Shown here piece after piece: positions 11,142 through 22,154 of a DNA stretch of 64,000 nt. Source of the stretch: Ophiocordyceps camponoti-saundersi (nom. inval.) (taxonomy: Eukaryota > Ascomycota > Sordariomycetes > Hypocreales > Ophiocordycipitaceae). Made by a program: the position numbers and the translations under genes. Under the pieces are notes generated by a model, which was given only the letters and a program-made list of their open reading frames with translations, was not told the origin of the DNA and ran no database searches. Within the stretch, counting starts at the first letter, position 1; every line of letters begins with the position of its first letter. The stretch is from the NCBI GenBank assembly GCA_003339415.1, contig PDHQ01000016.1:10000-73999 (forward strand), given 5' to 3'.

Positions 11142-12087
11142 GGGGAGTGGGACACCTTCTCTCGGTTACATGTGTATACGAAACTTTTGTCTTTTTCCTT
11201 TCTTCCTTGGCCCGAGTGCTGTTTTCCTTGTTCGCCGGGGGGGACTGAGACCGGGTTTTGGGAGGATAACCTTGTCCAGGATAATCTCGACCCCTGTTTT
11301 ATCGGGGGATTGTGAGAGATGATGGACACTTCAGGGCAGCGACTCTCTGTTGTCACGATGGCCGTCGCGAGCAGACATTCGTGAGAGGAAGCCACTCTTT
11401 TTTGTCGGGCCAGGGCACAACAAACGGGGTCCAATGTGTGTCCAATTCTACCGGGGGAGGAGGCGGAACCCTGACTGCGAAGATCGCGGTCATATCGTGA
11501 CGGCGGAAAAGGCCCTCGAAAACGTCGCGAGACCTTTCTTATCGCGCATAATCGCTCTAGAAGATGGAGCGTACATACCTGCATACATATGTTCGTCTAC
11601 TATAACAGGCGTCGACTCCCCTTCCCTCTCCTCACTCTTCAAGCCAGAGTTGGTCACTGAGGTTTTTTGGGGGCTTGGTGCAAGCTTGGTTCATTGTCGC
11701 AGATAGCATTTTTACTAAGCCTACAGAGGGCAGAGTAGCTCGAATCAGATCATCATCGTCTTTACGCGATGGATTGGCGTATCAATCGTCTGAGTTGACA
11801 AGATTGATTGTGACGTCGGTATCGTGAAATCGCGATTCATCTCGTGTTCGCTTCGCCTCGGCACATGGTAAAGATCAAGGGACCACCCCTTTTTTCCACC
11901 GGAAAATAGATCAGCCGTCCTAGCTCAAGGTGCTATGCAACGCCACCTTCACAAGCCCCAATCTCCTCCCACCGAACAACCTCAAGTTTCACGCCTCACC
12001 TCACCGTCTCGCCATAATGCGATAGATCACCAGCTCGATGCTGTGATATCCTCTTTCCCCTTCATCGCTTCCACGCCACCTGCCAAC
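11142..12087. other. Intergenic
   Basis: Transporter 3' region and desaturase promoter. Short open frames on both strands have no recognisable content. Nothing structured seen apart from a C/A-rich stretch just before the desaturase ATG. Confidence 0.55.
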
Positions 12088-13335
12088 ATGGCATCCAAAC
12101 CTTTTCCCTCTTCTCCACCTCCGGGATCCGTCCCAGAGCACGACTTCTTCTGGACCTACACCGAAGAGCCGCACCGAACGCGCCGTCTCGCCATCATAAA
12201 AGCCCACCCCGAAGTGCGACGAATTCCCCTTCCCCCCCATTTCCCCATCTCTTTACTCACGGGATCACGCTCGGTCGCAGGTGACGAAACTATGCGGACC
12301 AGAACCGCTCACGAAATACCTCGTCGTCTCCGTCGTCGCCCTGCAGCTGCTGATGGCGTACCTCCTCTCCGAGACAGCCTTCTGGTCCATTCGGTTCTGG
12401 GCAGTGGCGTATATCGTGGGCGCGAGCGCGAATCAGAATCTCTTTCTTGCCATTCATGAGATTTCGCACAATTTGGCTTTTCGTCGTCCGTTGGCGAATC
12501 GCTTGTTTGCCGTGTTTGCAAACTTGCCTATTGGTGTGCCCTATAGCGCCTCCTTTCGCGTACGAGAATCACGAATCCCTCTCTATACTCTGACAATACA
12601 CTAAGCCTCCTCTTCTTTTAGCCATATCATCTCACCCATCACAAATCCCTCGGCGTAGACGGCGTCGATACCGACCTCCCCACCGCCCTCGAGGCCGTCG
12701 TGCTCGATTCCCTCCTCGGCAAGGCCTTTTTCTGCACCTTTCAGATATTCTTCTACGCCATTCGTCCCATGACCGTTTACCGCGTCCCCTTCACCTGGCT
12801 GCACGCCTTCAACGTCGTCGTCCAGGCAGTCTTCGACTTCGCTCTCGTCCGCTTCGTCTCGCCCACCGCCCTCGCATACCTTATCCTCTCCTCCTTTCTC
12901 GCCGGAAGCTTGCACCCTCTAGCCGCGCACTTCATCGCAGAGCACTACGTCTACGATCTAGTCTCTCACATCCAACGGTCTAAAACCGACTTGAAAAACG
13001 ATGACAAGGAAAAAGAAAAAGGGGAAGATGCCCCCTGTCCCGTACCGGAAACCTTCTCCTATTACGGTCCCCTCAACTGGCTCACCTATAACGTCGGCCT
13101 TCATAACGAACATCACGACTTCCCCGCTATCCCCTGGTCTCGCCTCCCTGCCCTTCGCGCCATGGCCGACGAGTTCTATCGCGACCTCCCCTGCCACCGA
13201 AGCTGGTCCTACGCCCTCTGGCGCTTCATCTGGGATGACTCCGTCGGTATGACCTGTCGCGTCAAGCGGGAGAATGCGAGGGGTAAACGTCCCGTCGGTG
13301 CCGCCAGATGGAAGGAGTCGGAGATACAGTCTTGA
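12088..13335 (+). CDS. Sphingolipid delta(4)-desaturase
   Basis: Three exons (12088-12213, 12281-12559, 12622-13335), all joined between codons, encode 372 aa. The N-terminal segment DFFWTYTEEPHRTRR..KAHPEVTKLCGPEP is the short sphingolipid-desaturase domain that precedes the catalytic part. Three histidine boxes are present: HEISH (101-105), HLTHH (138-142) and HNEHH (296-300). They bind the di-iron centre, with membrane helices between them. The enzyme introduces the 4,5-trans double bond into dihydroceramide at the ER, feeding the glucosylceramide branch. A Lys/Glu/Asp-rich insert (about 262-280) precedes the third box and looks like a surface loop. An in-frame ATG at 11935 lies upstream, but MASKPFPSS at 12088 fits the family start better. 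The donor of intron 1 is the uncommon GTGCGA. Confidence 0.9.
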
Positions 13336-14104
13336 TCGGTCGCGGTCCTTTCCTTCGTACAAAGAGAAAAGAGGCTGGGAAGACGTCTTGTCTCTACCAT
13401 CGTATAGATTTACCATGTCGCCAGGAAGGCACCTTCATGAACAACCTCAATAATTCACCAAGACACCATCCTCAAAGTAACACACTCCTCGTATCATGAA
13501 GAATCCCTTCTCACTTCTCAACCTGCTCAAGCTCCCTTCCCGTCAAAACAACGAGTCGACAACCAATCTTCCAAACCTACACAATACGACGAATACACAA
13601 TCAACTAGGCACACCTACAGCTTCAATAAAAAAACAACATCAGCCTCAGCACTTCCGCTGGTGTTAAAGTCCCGCCCCGTCCCGTCCCGTCCCGCTCCAA
13701 AATCCCGTCCACTACAACTAATGACCACCCGAGGCAAAGGCCCAAAGGCCCAAAGAGGAATAAAGAGAAGGGAAGGGGGGAAAGGGGGGAGAGAAGGACA
13801 GGGAAGTGGAAAACACGATTAAGCAGCGCTATCCCAAAGCGGCGCCCCAACAGCCTTCTCCCCATCCCCATCCCTCTTACACCGCAAACATCTTAGCCTA
13901 TCTTTTTCTTGTTTCTCTTTTCTGCCTTTGGAGCAATGCTCTTCTTGCCAAGAGCCTCTTCCGCCAGTCGTCGATGTCGTAGTCGTAGTCGTCGTCGTTC
14001 ACCACCAGTATACTGTCGGCCGGGCCGCGTCCGCAGCCGCTGGTATCGAGCCTCTTTGTCGTTGTCGTCTTCTGTTCACCGGGCAGATGTTGAGTTTCCT
14101 GTGG
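13336..14104. other. Intergenic between convergent genes
   Basis: Purine-rich GGGAAGGGGGGAAAGG-type stretch near 13770-13800 and tandem CCCGT units near 13671-13693. Downstream of both neighbours. No gene seen. Confidence 0.5.
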
Positions 14105-15287
14105 CTAAAAGAAGAAGTAGGCGAGAAGGAAGCTCAACAGGCAGAGAATAGCGACCACCTGAACCGGCACTCCGTCTACCTGCTTGACGGCCTGCGCGAC
14201 AGGGCCACTTGCCGACTTGCTCTCGCTGCTGGCCGCGGGCTTGGTGCCGCGCTGGCGAAGAGTATTGTCTTTCAGCATGACAAGCTGAGCCTCAGCTTGG
14301 GCCAGCTTGGCCTTGAGTTCCTCATACGTCACTTGGGCCGTCTCGGTGACTGCCGTGGCGGCTTGCGACACGGCCGACTTAGGACGTTCCGACTTGCTCT
14401 CTCCGTTGTCGACGGAATCGTGGGCCGCATACGAAGGAGGGGGATTCGTCGAGTCGCCCGTGGCTCTAGGAGATGAGTAGGTACGCGACGGCGGTGTGTC
14501 GGTGACATTGCGCTGGAACCGCCGAGGATAGTTAGAGAAGTGCTCCTTGACATGGTAAAAATCACTCACCCCATTGACCGCTGACTGCCTGTTAGGAGTC
14601 ACGGCGCCACTCGCAGGAGCGGTAGCGCCCTGGTCGGAGCCAGTGGCGGGCAACCAGTTGACGCGAATTTTGCGCTCTTGAATTTGGTCCTTGCTGGTCG
14701 ACTCGAGCTGTGACGGTCAGCTTGTAATACTCATCGCGAGGAGCAGAACTTACCACCAGAGCAATACTGGCGAACTCCTTGTCAGAAGTAATCGGCGCTG
14801 ACTGGACGAGAAACTTGTCGCGACACTTGGCATCTAGCGGAGGGTCCGCTTTCATGGCCTGAAGGAGCACTATAACCCTGTCAGTCCAGACGCGACAGCA
14901 GGCCGAGAATGAAGCATACCGGTGACATCGAAAAACTGGCCTGGCTCGATGCGGCCAGCGTTCGGTCGGACGCAGTATCTGGAATCGGAGGTCAGAAAAG
15001 ACGGATGACGAGGAGAGGACGGCAAAGCAACGAACTGTTTCGGGGCAGTTGTCTTGACCTGGCGAGGAGTTAGAACAGAACAAAAGACATGATGCTTGAA
15101 CAATGTGAGAAGCGCGTACCTTGAAGGCCAGCGGTACATTGGTCGGGTTTTTGATGGTCAAGATTTGCGACACCTCAACGGTGAAGGGGCCTAGAGGTGA
15201 TCGACCACGTCAGCATCGAGGCAGAGTCATCAAGGCGGATGCGACGCACGGCGGAAGTTGAGATCCTGAGGCTCGATCTCGACCGAC
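14105..15287 (-). CDS. SCS2: VAMP-associated protein (VAP/Scs2), MSP domain, tail-anchored
   Basis: Seven exons on the minus strand: 15287-15248, 15190-15120, 15058-15036, 14978-14920, 14869-14754, 14707-14570, 14512-14105; 284 aa. Starts MSVEIEPQDLNFRRPFTVEV and continues through [33 protein letters not shown], the classic MSP domain that binds FFAT motifs of lipid-transfer and lipid-synthesis proteins. A Pro/Ser-rich linker, a short coiled coil (VTYEELKAKLAQAEAQLVML) and a C-terminal hydrophobic anchor (VPVQVVAILCLLSFLLAYFFF region) follow, as in tail-anchored ER VAPs. Role: ER-plasma membrane contacts and phospholipid regulation. The exon of 23 nt is very small. The intron at 14513-14569 is 57 nt, a multiple of three with no stop, so retention would add 19 residues without a frameshift; splice signals (GTGAGT, CTAAC, CAG) argue that it is removed. 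Confidence 0.88.
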
Positions 15288-15811
15288 ATGATGGAAGATG
15301 CTAGGTAGAGATGGTTGAATGAAGACGGTGGCGGGGGGACGGCCAATGCGGCAGCGTCGCGTAGGAGGAGGTAACAGCAGTAAACAAGTGCAAGGCTGCA
15401 AGAGAGTTATGTACAGAGTAAGCGTCGAGAGTAGAGCCGAAGCTGAGGCGAGCTGAGCTGAGCGATACAGGAGACGCAGAGGAGAGAGGAGAAAGAAGGA
15501 GAGGGAGTTGTAGGATGAGGCTTGGATCGAGGCGAGGCGTCATGTCAGGCCGAGGTGCCAGTTTCCAGAGTAGCAAGGACCAATCAGAGGCCGCAGAGTC
15601 ACCATCGGGAGGCGTCGGGCCGGGAGCAGGTAAGGAGGCCCAAGGCGGTATAGTACATGTACTTGTAGCTGGCGGGCGGGGCCGCGAGGCTAAGAGGTCT
15701 CGGTACAAGTGACGACGACGACGACGAACGGCGATGGTAAATCCACCGTTACTAGACTCGGCGATGCGGAGACAGTCTGGCCTCATACGGCGCGCCTGAC
15801 TGATAGCGGCG

Positions 15812-15881
15812 AGAGTATTCATATTTGCCACGGCACCTATTCCTATTAGACACGACACTCCTAGATTTAGCGGTACGTACC
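15812..15881 (+). repeat. Left terminal inverted repeat of the MITE-like element
   Basis: Seventy bases whose reverse complement recurs at 16199-16267. The inner end is the palindrome GGTACGTACC. Confidence 0.8.
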
Positions 15882-16198
15882 GAATTACTAAGGCATTTTC
15901 CGACCTACCCCACCACGTAACGTAATAGCGGTACAAGGCCTAGGGAGACTTAAATATCGCTCGTAGTCCGTAAGTACCTATCTTTTTATCTACCCGCGCG
16001 CACGCTTTGCGTTTTCTAGCCGGAAAAAAAAAATAGAGGTAAGTAGAGGTAGGTATAGAAAGTATAGGTAGGCTTAGTTAGGCATAGAAACGTAAAAGTA
16101 GGTAAAGGTAGGCAGAAAAGATAGATACCTATAGATTACGAGTAACTTTAGGCGTCCTACGACTTTGTACCGGGCAAAAAAAATTATCTTTGTTATCA

Positions 16199-16267
16199 GG
16201 TACGTACCGCTAATTTCAGAATGTCGTGTCTAATAGGAATAGGTGCCGTGGCAAATATGAATACTCT
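16199..16267 (-). repeat. Right terminal inverted repeat of the MITE-like element
   Basis: Reverse-complement partner of 15812-15881; the outer 46 bp are identical. Confidence 0.8.
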
Positions 16268-16996
16268 AGCGGCGAAGGAGCAGTACGAAATAGGCATGCG
16301 TACCTCTGTATGTATGTACAGTATCCGTATGTACGATATATCATCATTCACGATCTGGGTTGGTACCTCAGTAAAGATCTGGTTACCATGACTACCTCCT
16401 ACCTACACACGCTTCAATGTCGTACCTAACCCACAAAGCCACCCATCTATGTATCTGCGCCATGTGAACCAGCATCTACCGATGGCGCTCTCGCTACCGA
16501 GCACCGAGCCCGAGACGTTCTGTCGTCATGATGATGGCCAGAGACAATAACCGTTTTGCGTCGGCCTGTTTCTGGCTCTAAGATCGGCATAACTTCCGCA
16601 ATCTTTCGTATCCCTCTCATCTTCTCGGCTGGATAGAGCTTGTACAACAGTCAGCTAGCTTTGAGGAGACATCTTGTTCGTATTTAAGGTCGAAACTCGC
16701 AAGGGACAATCTCTTGAAATGCATACATACATACCTACATACACTCTTGTGCACACATGCATCTACCCGAGTCTTCGTGGTTGAATTCATCCCCGTACGA
16801 GCTGCCAATTACCTGCCCCGCCAAGAATTCCGCTTTGTAATACGATAGTCATGCTATTCGCACAACGTAGCATCGTCATCAAGTGCCCACTACCTACTGC
16901 CTACCTACCGACCTTGATATCTCGAAACTTGATAGCTTCAAACGAGCTTCCAACCTCGACATCATCTACTCACCTGCTTCCGGCAACACGCTCGAG

Positions 16997-18133
16997 ATGC
17001 CTTCAGACCTGGAACAACTACTCGACATGGGCTTCGAGAAAGCTCGTGCGGAGATGGCCGTGAAAAAATCCGGTGGTCGTACGTCCCCTTTATCCTTCCT
17101 TCCCCTCCCCCGCGCTTCGCCACACTCTACTCACGCCCAGTGCCTCCTTAGTCCAAGGCGCTCTCCAGTGGCTAGAAGACAACCAGGAGAAGTCACTGGA
17201 AGACATTCAGACAAATGAGGAAGAAGACGAAGCCGAGACCAAGGCTCAAATCGCCGAGATTGAGAGCGGTCAGGCCCGGTCGCTGGTTTGCAATGAGTGC
17301 GGCAAGCGCTTTCGCAATCAAGCCTTGGCAAGCTACCATGCCACAAAGACGTCGGTGGATTTCCGTAACACTTATTCGTTGATCTGAGCTGACCCTTTCT
17401 CTCCCGCCAGAGAGCATACCGACTTCTCCGAGTCAACGGAGGAGATAGCACCACTGACCGAAGAGGAAAAAAAAGCCAAACTCGACGAGCTTCGCGAACG
17501 TCTCAAGGCCAAAAAGGCTGTGCAATCCGTCCAGGATAAGGAGGATCAGAAGCGTAATGAGGTACATACTGACGCCCCTTGAGCTTCCCCCTCTTTCCTG
17601 ACGCCGACACTGACGGAACAAAATCTTGATAGAAAATCAGGCAAAAGGCCACAAAGGAGACGCAGGACGCCAAGGAGGAGCTGCAGCGCAAAGAACAAAT
17701 GAAGGAAGTCGCCCGTAAGCGACAAGAAAAGGCTGAGGACTTGGAGGCCAAGAAACGGATCAAGGCCAAGATCGAGGCCGACAAAGCCGAGCGCCGCCGC
17801 AAAGCCGATGAGGCAAAGGCCGCGCGCGAAGGCAGAGCTCCTGAAGAGCTCCCAGTCACTCAGCAGGCTCCCGCCACCTCTGCGGCGCAGCCCAAGTCGG
17901 ATCGTAATGAAGCAAGACTCAGGCTCCAGACTGCGTCGGGTAGCATCACCAAGACTCTACCGGCGGAGACGACCTTATTCGAGCTGGCGCAGCTGGTGCA
18001 GAGCGAGACGGGCAATTCTGTCACCAGCTTCTCTACCACGCTGCCCAAGAAGACGTTTGAAGGCGAACTGGACATGTCCAAGACGCTCAAGGAGGCCGGG
18101 CTCGTACCATCGTCGGTGCTCATAGTCAAGTAG
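16997..18133 (+). CDS. UBA/UBX-domain protein (UBXN1/SAKS1 type)
   Basis: Four exons (16997-17078, 17152-17350, 17411-17561, 17633-18133), 310 aa. Domain order: UBA domain at the N terminus (MPSDLEQLLDMGFEKARAEMAVKKSGG..ALQWLEDN), a C2H2-like segment (CNECGKRFRNQALASYHATKTEHTDF), a long highly charged coiled coil (about 95-215), then a UBX fold at the C terminus. The UBX fold runs from RLRLQTASGSITKTLP to ELDMSKTLKEAGLVPSSVLIVK. This architecture is that of UBXN1-like cofactors, which bind ubiquitin through UBA and the AAA ATPase Cdc48/p97 through UBX to steer ubiquitinated clients. All four exons keep frame. Convergent with the ribosomal P1 gene. Confidence 0.87.
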
Positions 18134-18556
18134 GGCGGGACAGTTGGTGCACTAGCATGGCAATGGCGTTCTGGTCTCTTACGGATACTAGGCTTCAGGG
18201 GATGTCATGGGCTGGCGAGCGAATAGTCGGCTTTACACGAAGCCAAGTTCACATGGCTGCAAATGGTCCGCATTAATTCGCCCCTGACTTGAGCGAGCAC
18301 AGTAGCCTTTCGGTTGGCACGCCAAATCGTACGCTTGAAGTCGTTCTCTCTTTCCGACCTGAGCCTCTCCAGACCCCTTTTCTCCACAGAAATTCGAGTG
18401 CAACCAGCGTAGTGACATTTGAACGAAGCTGTTCTGTTTGGGTCGCGGAAACCTGACGCGCCTTGTCCATCCGATGTGGTGGATCTATTGCAAACCCCAA
18501 AAGCATGCGGACCAAGTACAGCAAGGAAAGGGACGTGTGATGGCGAGCAAGACTGT
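18134..18556. other. Intergenic between convergent genes
   Basis: 3' flanks of the UBX gene and RPP1. Frames crossing this stretch are readthrough of the neighbours. No RNA gene or repeat seen. Confidence 0.5.
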
Positions 18557-19087
18557 TTAGTCGAACAGACCGAACCCCATATCCTCGTCGGACTCTTCCT
18601 TCTCTGTTGCAGACTGTCAGCAGAGGTAGACGGCGAAATCCATCGACTCGAAAGCAACGCACCCTCTTCCTTCTTCTCTTCCGCAGCGGGCGCGGCGGCG
18701 TCACCGCCAGCAGCGGCAGCGCCACCGGCGGCGGGAGCAGCGCCACCACCACCAGAACCGACGTTCACGAGTAGATCCTTGACATCCTTGCCCTCCAACG
18801 CCTGCGGTTCCTGTTAGCCGGCCATTCTGATTGCGTCGTCTCGGCATTTTCTTTATCGCGGTAGTCGTACCTTGGCGAAGATGGAGGTCCAGATAGGCTC
18901 TACCTCTGTGATGTTGGCGGCCTTGATCAGGGTCTGGAGCTTGTCGGACTGTGTGTTTGGTGGGCGTCAGTCTCGTGCCATTGTGGAGAGGTTGATACTG
19001 CTGAAGGCGACTCACGGTGATCTCGACGCCTTCATCGGCGAGTATAAGCGCCGCGTAAGAGACGGCGAGCTCAGCGTTTTGAGACAT
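18557..19087 (-). CDS. RPP1: 60S acidic ribosomal protein P1
   Basis: Four exons on the minus strand: 19087-19016, 18948-18871, 18801-18663, 18603-18557; 111 aa. It has the helical N domain ([24 protein letters not shown], then [30 protein letters not shown] across the splice). An Ala/Gly-rich hinge with [15 protein letters not shown] follows, then the invariant stalk tail ending [13 protein letters not shown], which recruits translation GTPases. P1 pairs with P2 on P0 to form the ribosomal stalk. The length is normal for the family. The last exon is only 47 nt and encodes the acidic tail. It shares a short divergent promoter with the gene at 19539. Confidence 0.95.
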
Positions 19088-19538
19088 TTCGACTGTCTGG
19101 ATGTGTTGATGTTGGAAGACGACGTATTCGCGGTGCTGCTGTGCAAGAGAAGATCCAAGTATAATCCGTACACCCAATTGAGGCCTGGCCACAGAAAATT
19201 CGCTTACAGGGCTCCCGAGACCTAAAAAAGGGACTTAGATAATCAAGGCTTTCCGAGGAGTTTTTCCGAGCCCCACTGCGGGACACGCTTCCGGGACCCC
19301 GCGCTCCGAGAAAGAATGGCATCACCGGCCCTTGTCTGTAGCCCAACCCTTTCCGGCCTTTACTCATCATACTTTACACTTGGGTGTTGGACGAGTTGTC
19401 GACTCGTTACCGATCCAACAACGACGAATAACAAACACCTGTTAGCCGCATCGACCTGCATCACGTATAATCCGCGACTCGCCCCCTCGAATCACCAAAG
19501 CTGCGTTCACATACAGAAGAAGCTCGAGTGCGACTACC
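19088..19538. promoter_or_regulatory. Divergent promoter region, RPP1 / DUF2408-like gene
   Basis: 451 bp separate the two start codons, so both promoters must lie here. I see no clear TATA box. Individual factor sites cannot be assigned with confidence. Confidence 0.45.
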
Positions 19539-21114
19539 ATGGACACGCCTTCGGCTCCGGCGCCGCGGGATGCCCGGGAGCAGGCGATTTTGAGCCGTCT
19601 CGAAGAGATTCGCGATAAGCTGCTCTTGCTCAAGCAGGATCGCACCACATATATCCGCAGCCAAGACGTCATACCGCTCTACGACCAGACCATCGAACAG
19701 GTCAGGGAGCTCAACACTGTCCGTGCCGAGACAGGGAACACGGAGGAAAATAGACGTAGGTCCCTCGCCTGCTTTCACAGCGGGTGGCAGTCCACTCACC
19801 CTCGGCAGTCGACAAGTTCCTTGATAGCTGTTTTCAGCTCCTATCGCTCTTCTACCTGACAATCGGTCGCAACAACGAGGCCCCGGCCACGTATGCCCTG
19901 ACGTCGACCATTAAGCGGCTGCTCGACCACCTCGACGAGACGAACCTCTATTCGGCAAAAGATCTAGAGAGCATCGGTTCGACGCTGACGAAGCTGGCCA
20001 AGAGCATTAACAACGCCCAAAACGATCAACGGGCCGAAGCCCGACATTCCCCCTTCCTCCTCACCCTCTTGGCCCGGCGAATCGAGCGATGTCAGACAAC
20101 GTTGAGCAGTCTCCAAAAGCGGCTGGAGCGAATTGCAGAGCCGCTGCTCGCGATACACGAGCGACTTATATGCATCCTTCGCCAGATATCTCTGGCCAAC
20201 ACCAAGGCTAAGGTGACTTGAGTTGTCCACCGCGACGGGGAATCAAGCGGCTAACAATTTCAGTTCTCTACGACGGATGTCCAGAGGCTGCGCAAGCAGT
20301 TGGTAGAGATTGGCGACAGACGCAAGGACGGCAAGTTCACGGCCGAGGACGGCTCGGAGCCCCGTGGCTGCCCGGAGATCTGCCAGCTGTATGAGAAGTG
20401 CATCAAATGGTCTGACCTCGTTCTGGAGCGGTATGTCTCGTCCACGCCAACTTTGCCTCTTGCTCTCCTGACCACGAGTCTTAAATCTTGCAGCAAGGGC
20501 ATGGTTCCCGACCAATGGCGACCGACATACGACGTCCTCGTCGGAATTCGCAATGACCTCGAGAAGCTATCCCTCACCCAGGCCTGGTCTCTGCGCGAGA
20601 CAGACCTATACGACTTTCAGCGGCAATTGGACAAGATTGATGAAAGCCGCCAGGACGGCAACTTCTACGACAACCAGGGCAAGCCGGCGGACCTCTGGAC
20701 GCAGCGGACGATGCTGTACCTGATTCGACGCAGTTACGCCTACATCTATTCATTCATGATTGCGTCGGAGCCCGTTTCGGAAGCGCTGCTGCCCATCTAC
20801 AACCAGCTGCAGACGCTGAAGCGATGCCTCATGGAGGTGCAACACAACGGGGGCGTCTCGTCCGTGCGAGAGCTGTACCCGTATAGCATGAAGGTAGGAC
20901 CCGCAGGCGTCGATCCATCCTCGGCAGATGTCGTACGTGACTGACACGATCCCGGCAGCTGAATTCACTGGACAATATGAGGGTGGACGGCAAATTCGTG
21001 GTGAACGGCGACGTACCGGAAGGACAGGCAAGCGTGAGCGATCTGATGGCCGAGTGCTTCGACCTCAACAACTACTTGCGAGTGGCGGCAGAAGGCGCGA
21101 ATGGAGACACGTAG
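19539..21114 (+). CDS. DUF2408-like conserved fungal protein
   Basis: Five exons (19539-19755, 19809-20212, 20264-20430, 20494-20893, 20959-21114) join in frame to 447 aa. Soluble and mostly helical. The N terminus (REQAILSRLEEIRDKLLLLKQDRTTYIRSQDVIPLYDQTIEQ) and the internal blocks FQLLSLFYLTIGRNNEAPATYAL and LYEKCIKWSDLVLERKGMVP are regular heptad-rich helices. The region IYSFMIASEPVSEALLPIYNQLQTLKRCLMEVQ follows, and the end is NLNNYLR-like. I match it from memory to the fungal DUF2408 family, whose function is not established; the family call is moderate, the gene model strong. No signal peptide or membrane segment. Introns are 50-65 bp with CTAAC-type branch sites. Confidence 0.75.
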
Positions 21115-21591
21115 TGATGACGCCATGTCTCGCCTCGTCCCCTTGCTGTTGCAAATATCCTGGTTTGTGGTGAGTTTTGACGGTTTCATGGTCGCTTTGG
21201 CTTTGATGTCGAATGGGGAGGGGGATGGAAGCGACAGCTTTGTGCTCTTTTTCTTCGTTTGTTTCTCTAATTTCTCTGCACCTCGCCTACGGGTTTGGGC
21301 TTTTCTTTCATGGGGTTTACTCAGGCACGGCGGGGCCTTCGAGACGGACAAGAATCGACATTTCTCAGCAATGGGGGGAGGCGGCGGCTGCATGCGGCGG
21401 TGGTGATTTGTACGTGTAAGAAGCGTGGATGGATGGAAGAGTTAATTAGCTTAAGAGATGAGGGCATCGAACAACTCGATACCAGCATGAACTATTGGCG
21501 CTCCGTCAAGGATTCCTGAAGACGCATTTGAAGGGGTATATGTGGGCCTGAGACAGCGGCGTCAGCACATGAGCGGGGACGTGTCTTGTTT
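21115..21591. other. Intergenic between convergent genes
   Basis: 3' flanks of the DUF2408-like and YCII genes. G/T-rich, no recognisable element. Confidence 0.5.
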
Positions 21592-22154
21592 CTAGCAGGA
21601 GGCGGCGACCTTTTCGAGGTCCCAGACGCCTTCGGAGAAATAGATGTCCTCGGCAAGCATGGTGCGGACATGATGCTCGGACTGAGCTCGGCAGACGATG
21701 GCGCTACCCGCGAAGTCGAGGTTGGAGGGATCTTCATCGGCGGGTAGAGAATTGAGTATGGCGCCTTTTTGATTGCCCAATTCACAACATCAGCGGGCCG
21801 TGTTATGGGGCACAGATTACAGGGAGGCAGGGTTAGGGGAAGGGGAAGCTAGCCTCCCATCTTGAAGATGCCAGCGTCGACCTTGGGCTGGATTCGTTGG
21901 AGATGGGTGCTTTGAAGAAAGGTGAGGTGTTAGGATTGTGTTGGAGGGAGAGATGGGACGGGGTTTGAAGCGTAGGTATGGGTGTGTATGTACGCCCTGA
22001 TTTCCTTGCGTTTGGCTTGTGAGCCAGGCTTATCCGGGATGATGATGAGGAACTCGTGCGTAGTAGCGGCGGCGGCGGCGGAGGAGGCCATGGCGCGAAG
22101 GGGGGTGAGTATCCGGGGGTGGGCGAGACGATGACGGGCTATAAGAGATATCAT
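21592..22154 (-). CDS. YCII-domain protein, probably mitochondrial
   Basis: Three exons on the minus strand: 22154-21994, 21909-21854, 21764-21592; 129 aa. After an N-terminal Arg/Ala/Ser-rich stretch (MISLIARHRLAHPRILTPLRAMASS), which looks like a mitochondrial presequence, comes the ferredoxin-like YCII fold. The fold shows EFLIIIPDKPGSQAKRKEIR, THLQRIQPKVDAGIFKMGGAILNSLP, FAGSAIVCRAQSEHH, then EDIYFSEGVWDLEKV. YCII proteins are small alpha/beta enzymes or enzyme-like proteins; the fungal members are uncharacterised. The intron 21765-21853 appears to start with GC, not GT: only a GC donor after ATGGGAG gives the KMGGAI match. A shorter form could start at the MASS codon (22091). Confidence 0.78.

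Larger units (their letters stand above)
15812..16267. mobile_element. MITE-like element, 456 bp, long terminal inverted repeats, 7-bp direct repeats
   Basis: The ends are inverted copies. The left arm (15812-15881, starting AGAGTATTCATATTTGCC) and the right arm (16199-16267) match perfectly for about 46 bp, then imperfectly for about 10 bp, then again through TTAGCGGTACGTACC. The element is flanked on both sides by AGCGGCG (15805-15811 and 16268-16274), a likely target-site duplication. The interior is A/T-richer than its surroundings, carries repeated GGTAGG/GTAGGTA units and has no open frame. These are the marks of a non-autonomous DNA transposon (MITE). The 7-bp duplication does not assign it cleanly to a superfamily; hAT-like elements usually give 8 bp. 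It sits in the promoter-side DNA between the VAP and UBX genes. Confidence 0.75.
15288..16996. other. Intergenic region containing a MITE-like insertion
   Basis: Apart from the element at 15812-16267, it shows a C/T-rich (minus-strand) leader upstream of the VAP gene. A TATCCGTA copy at 16322-16329 and CATACATA/TACCTACC simple sequence lie near 16720-16745 and 16890-16915. No protein gene is credible; several open frames read only through the element and repeats. Confidence 0.55.

Noticed and set aside
15301..15936. 211-residue minus-strand open frame
   Set aside because: Runs from the VAP leader into the MITE inverted repeat; no protein-like content.
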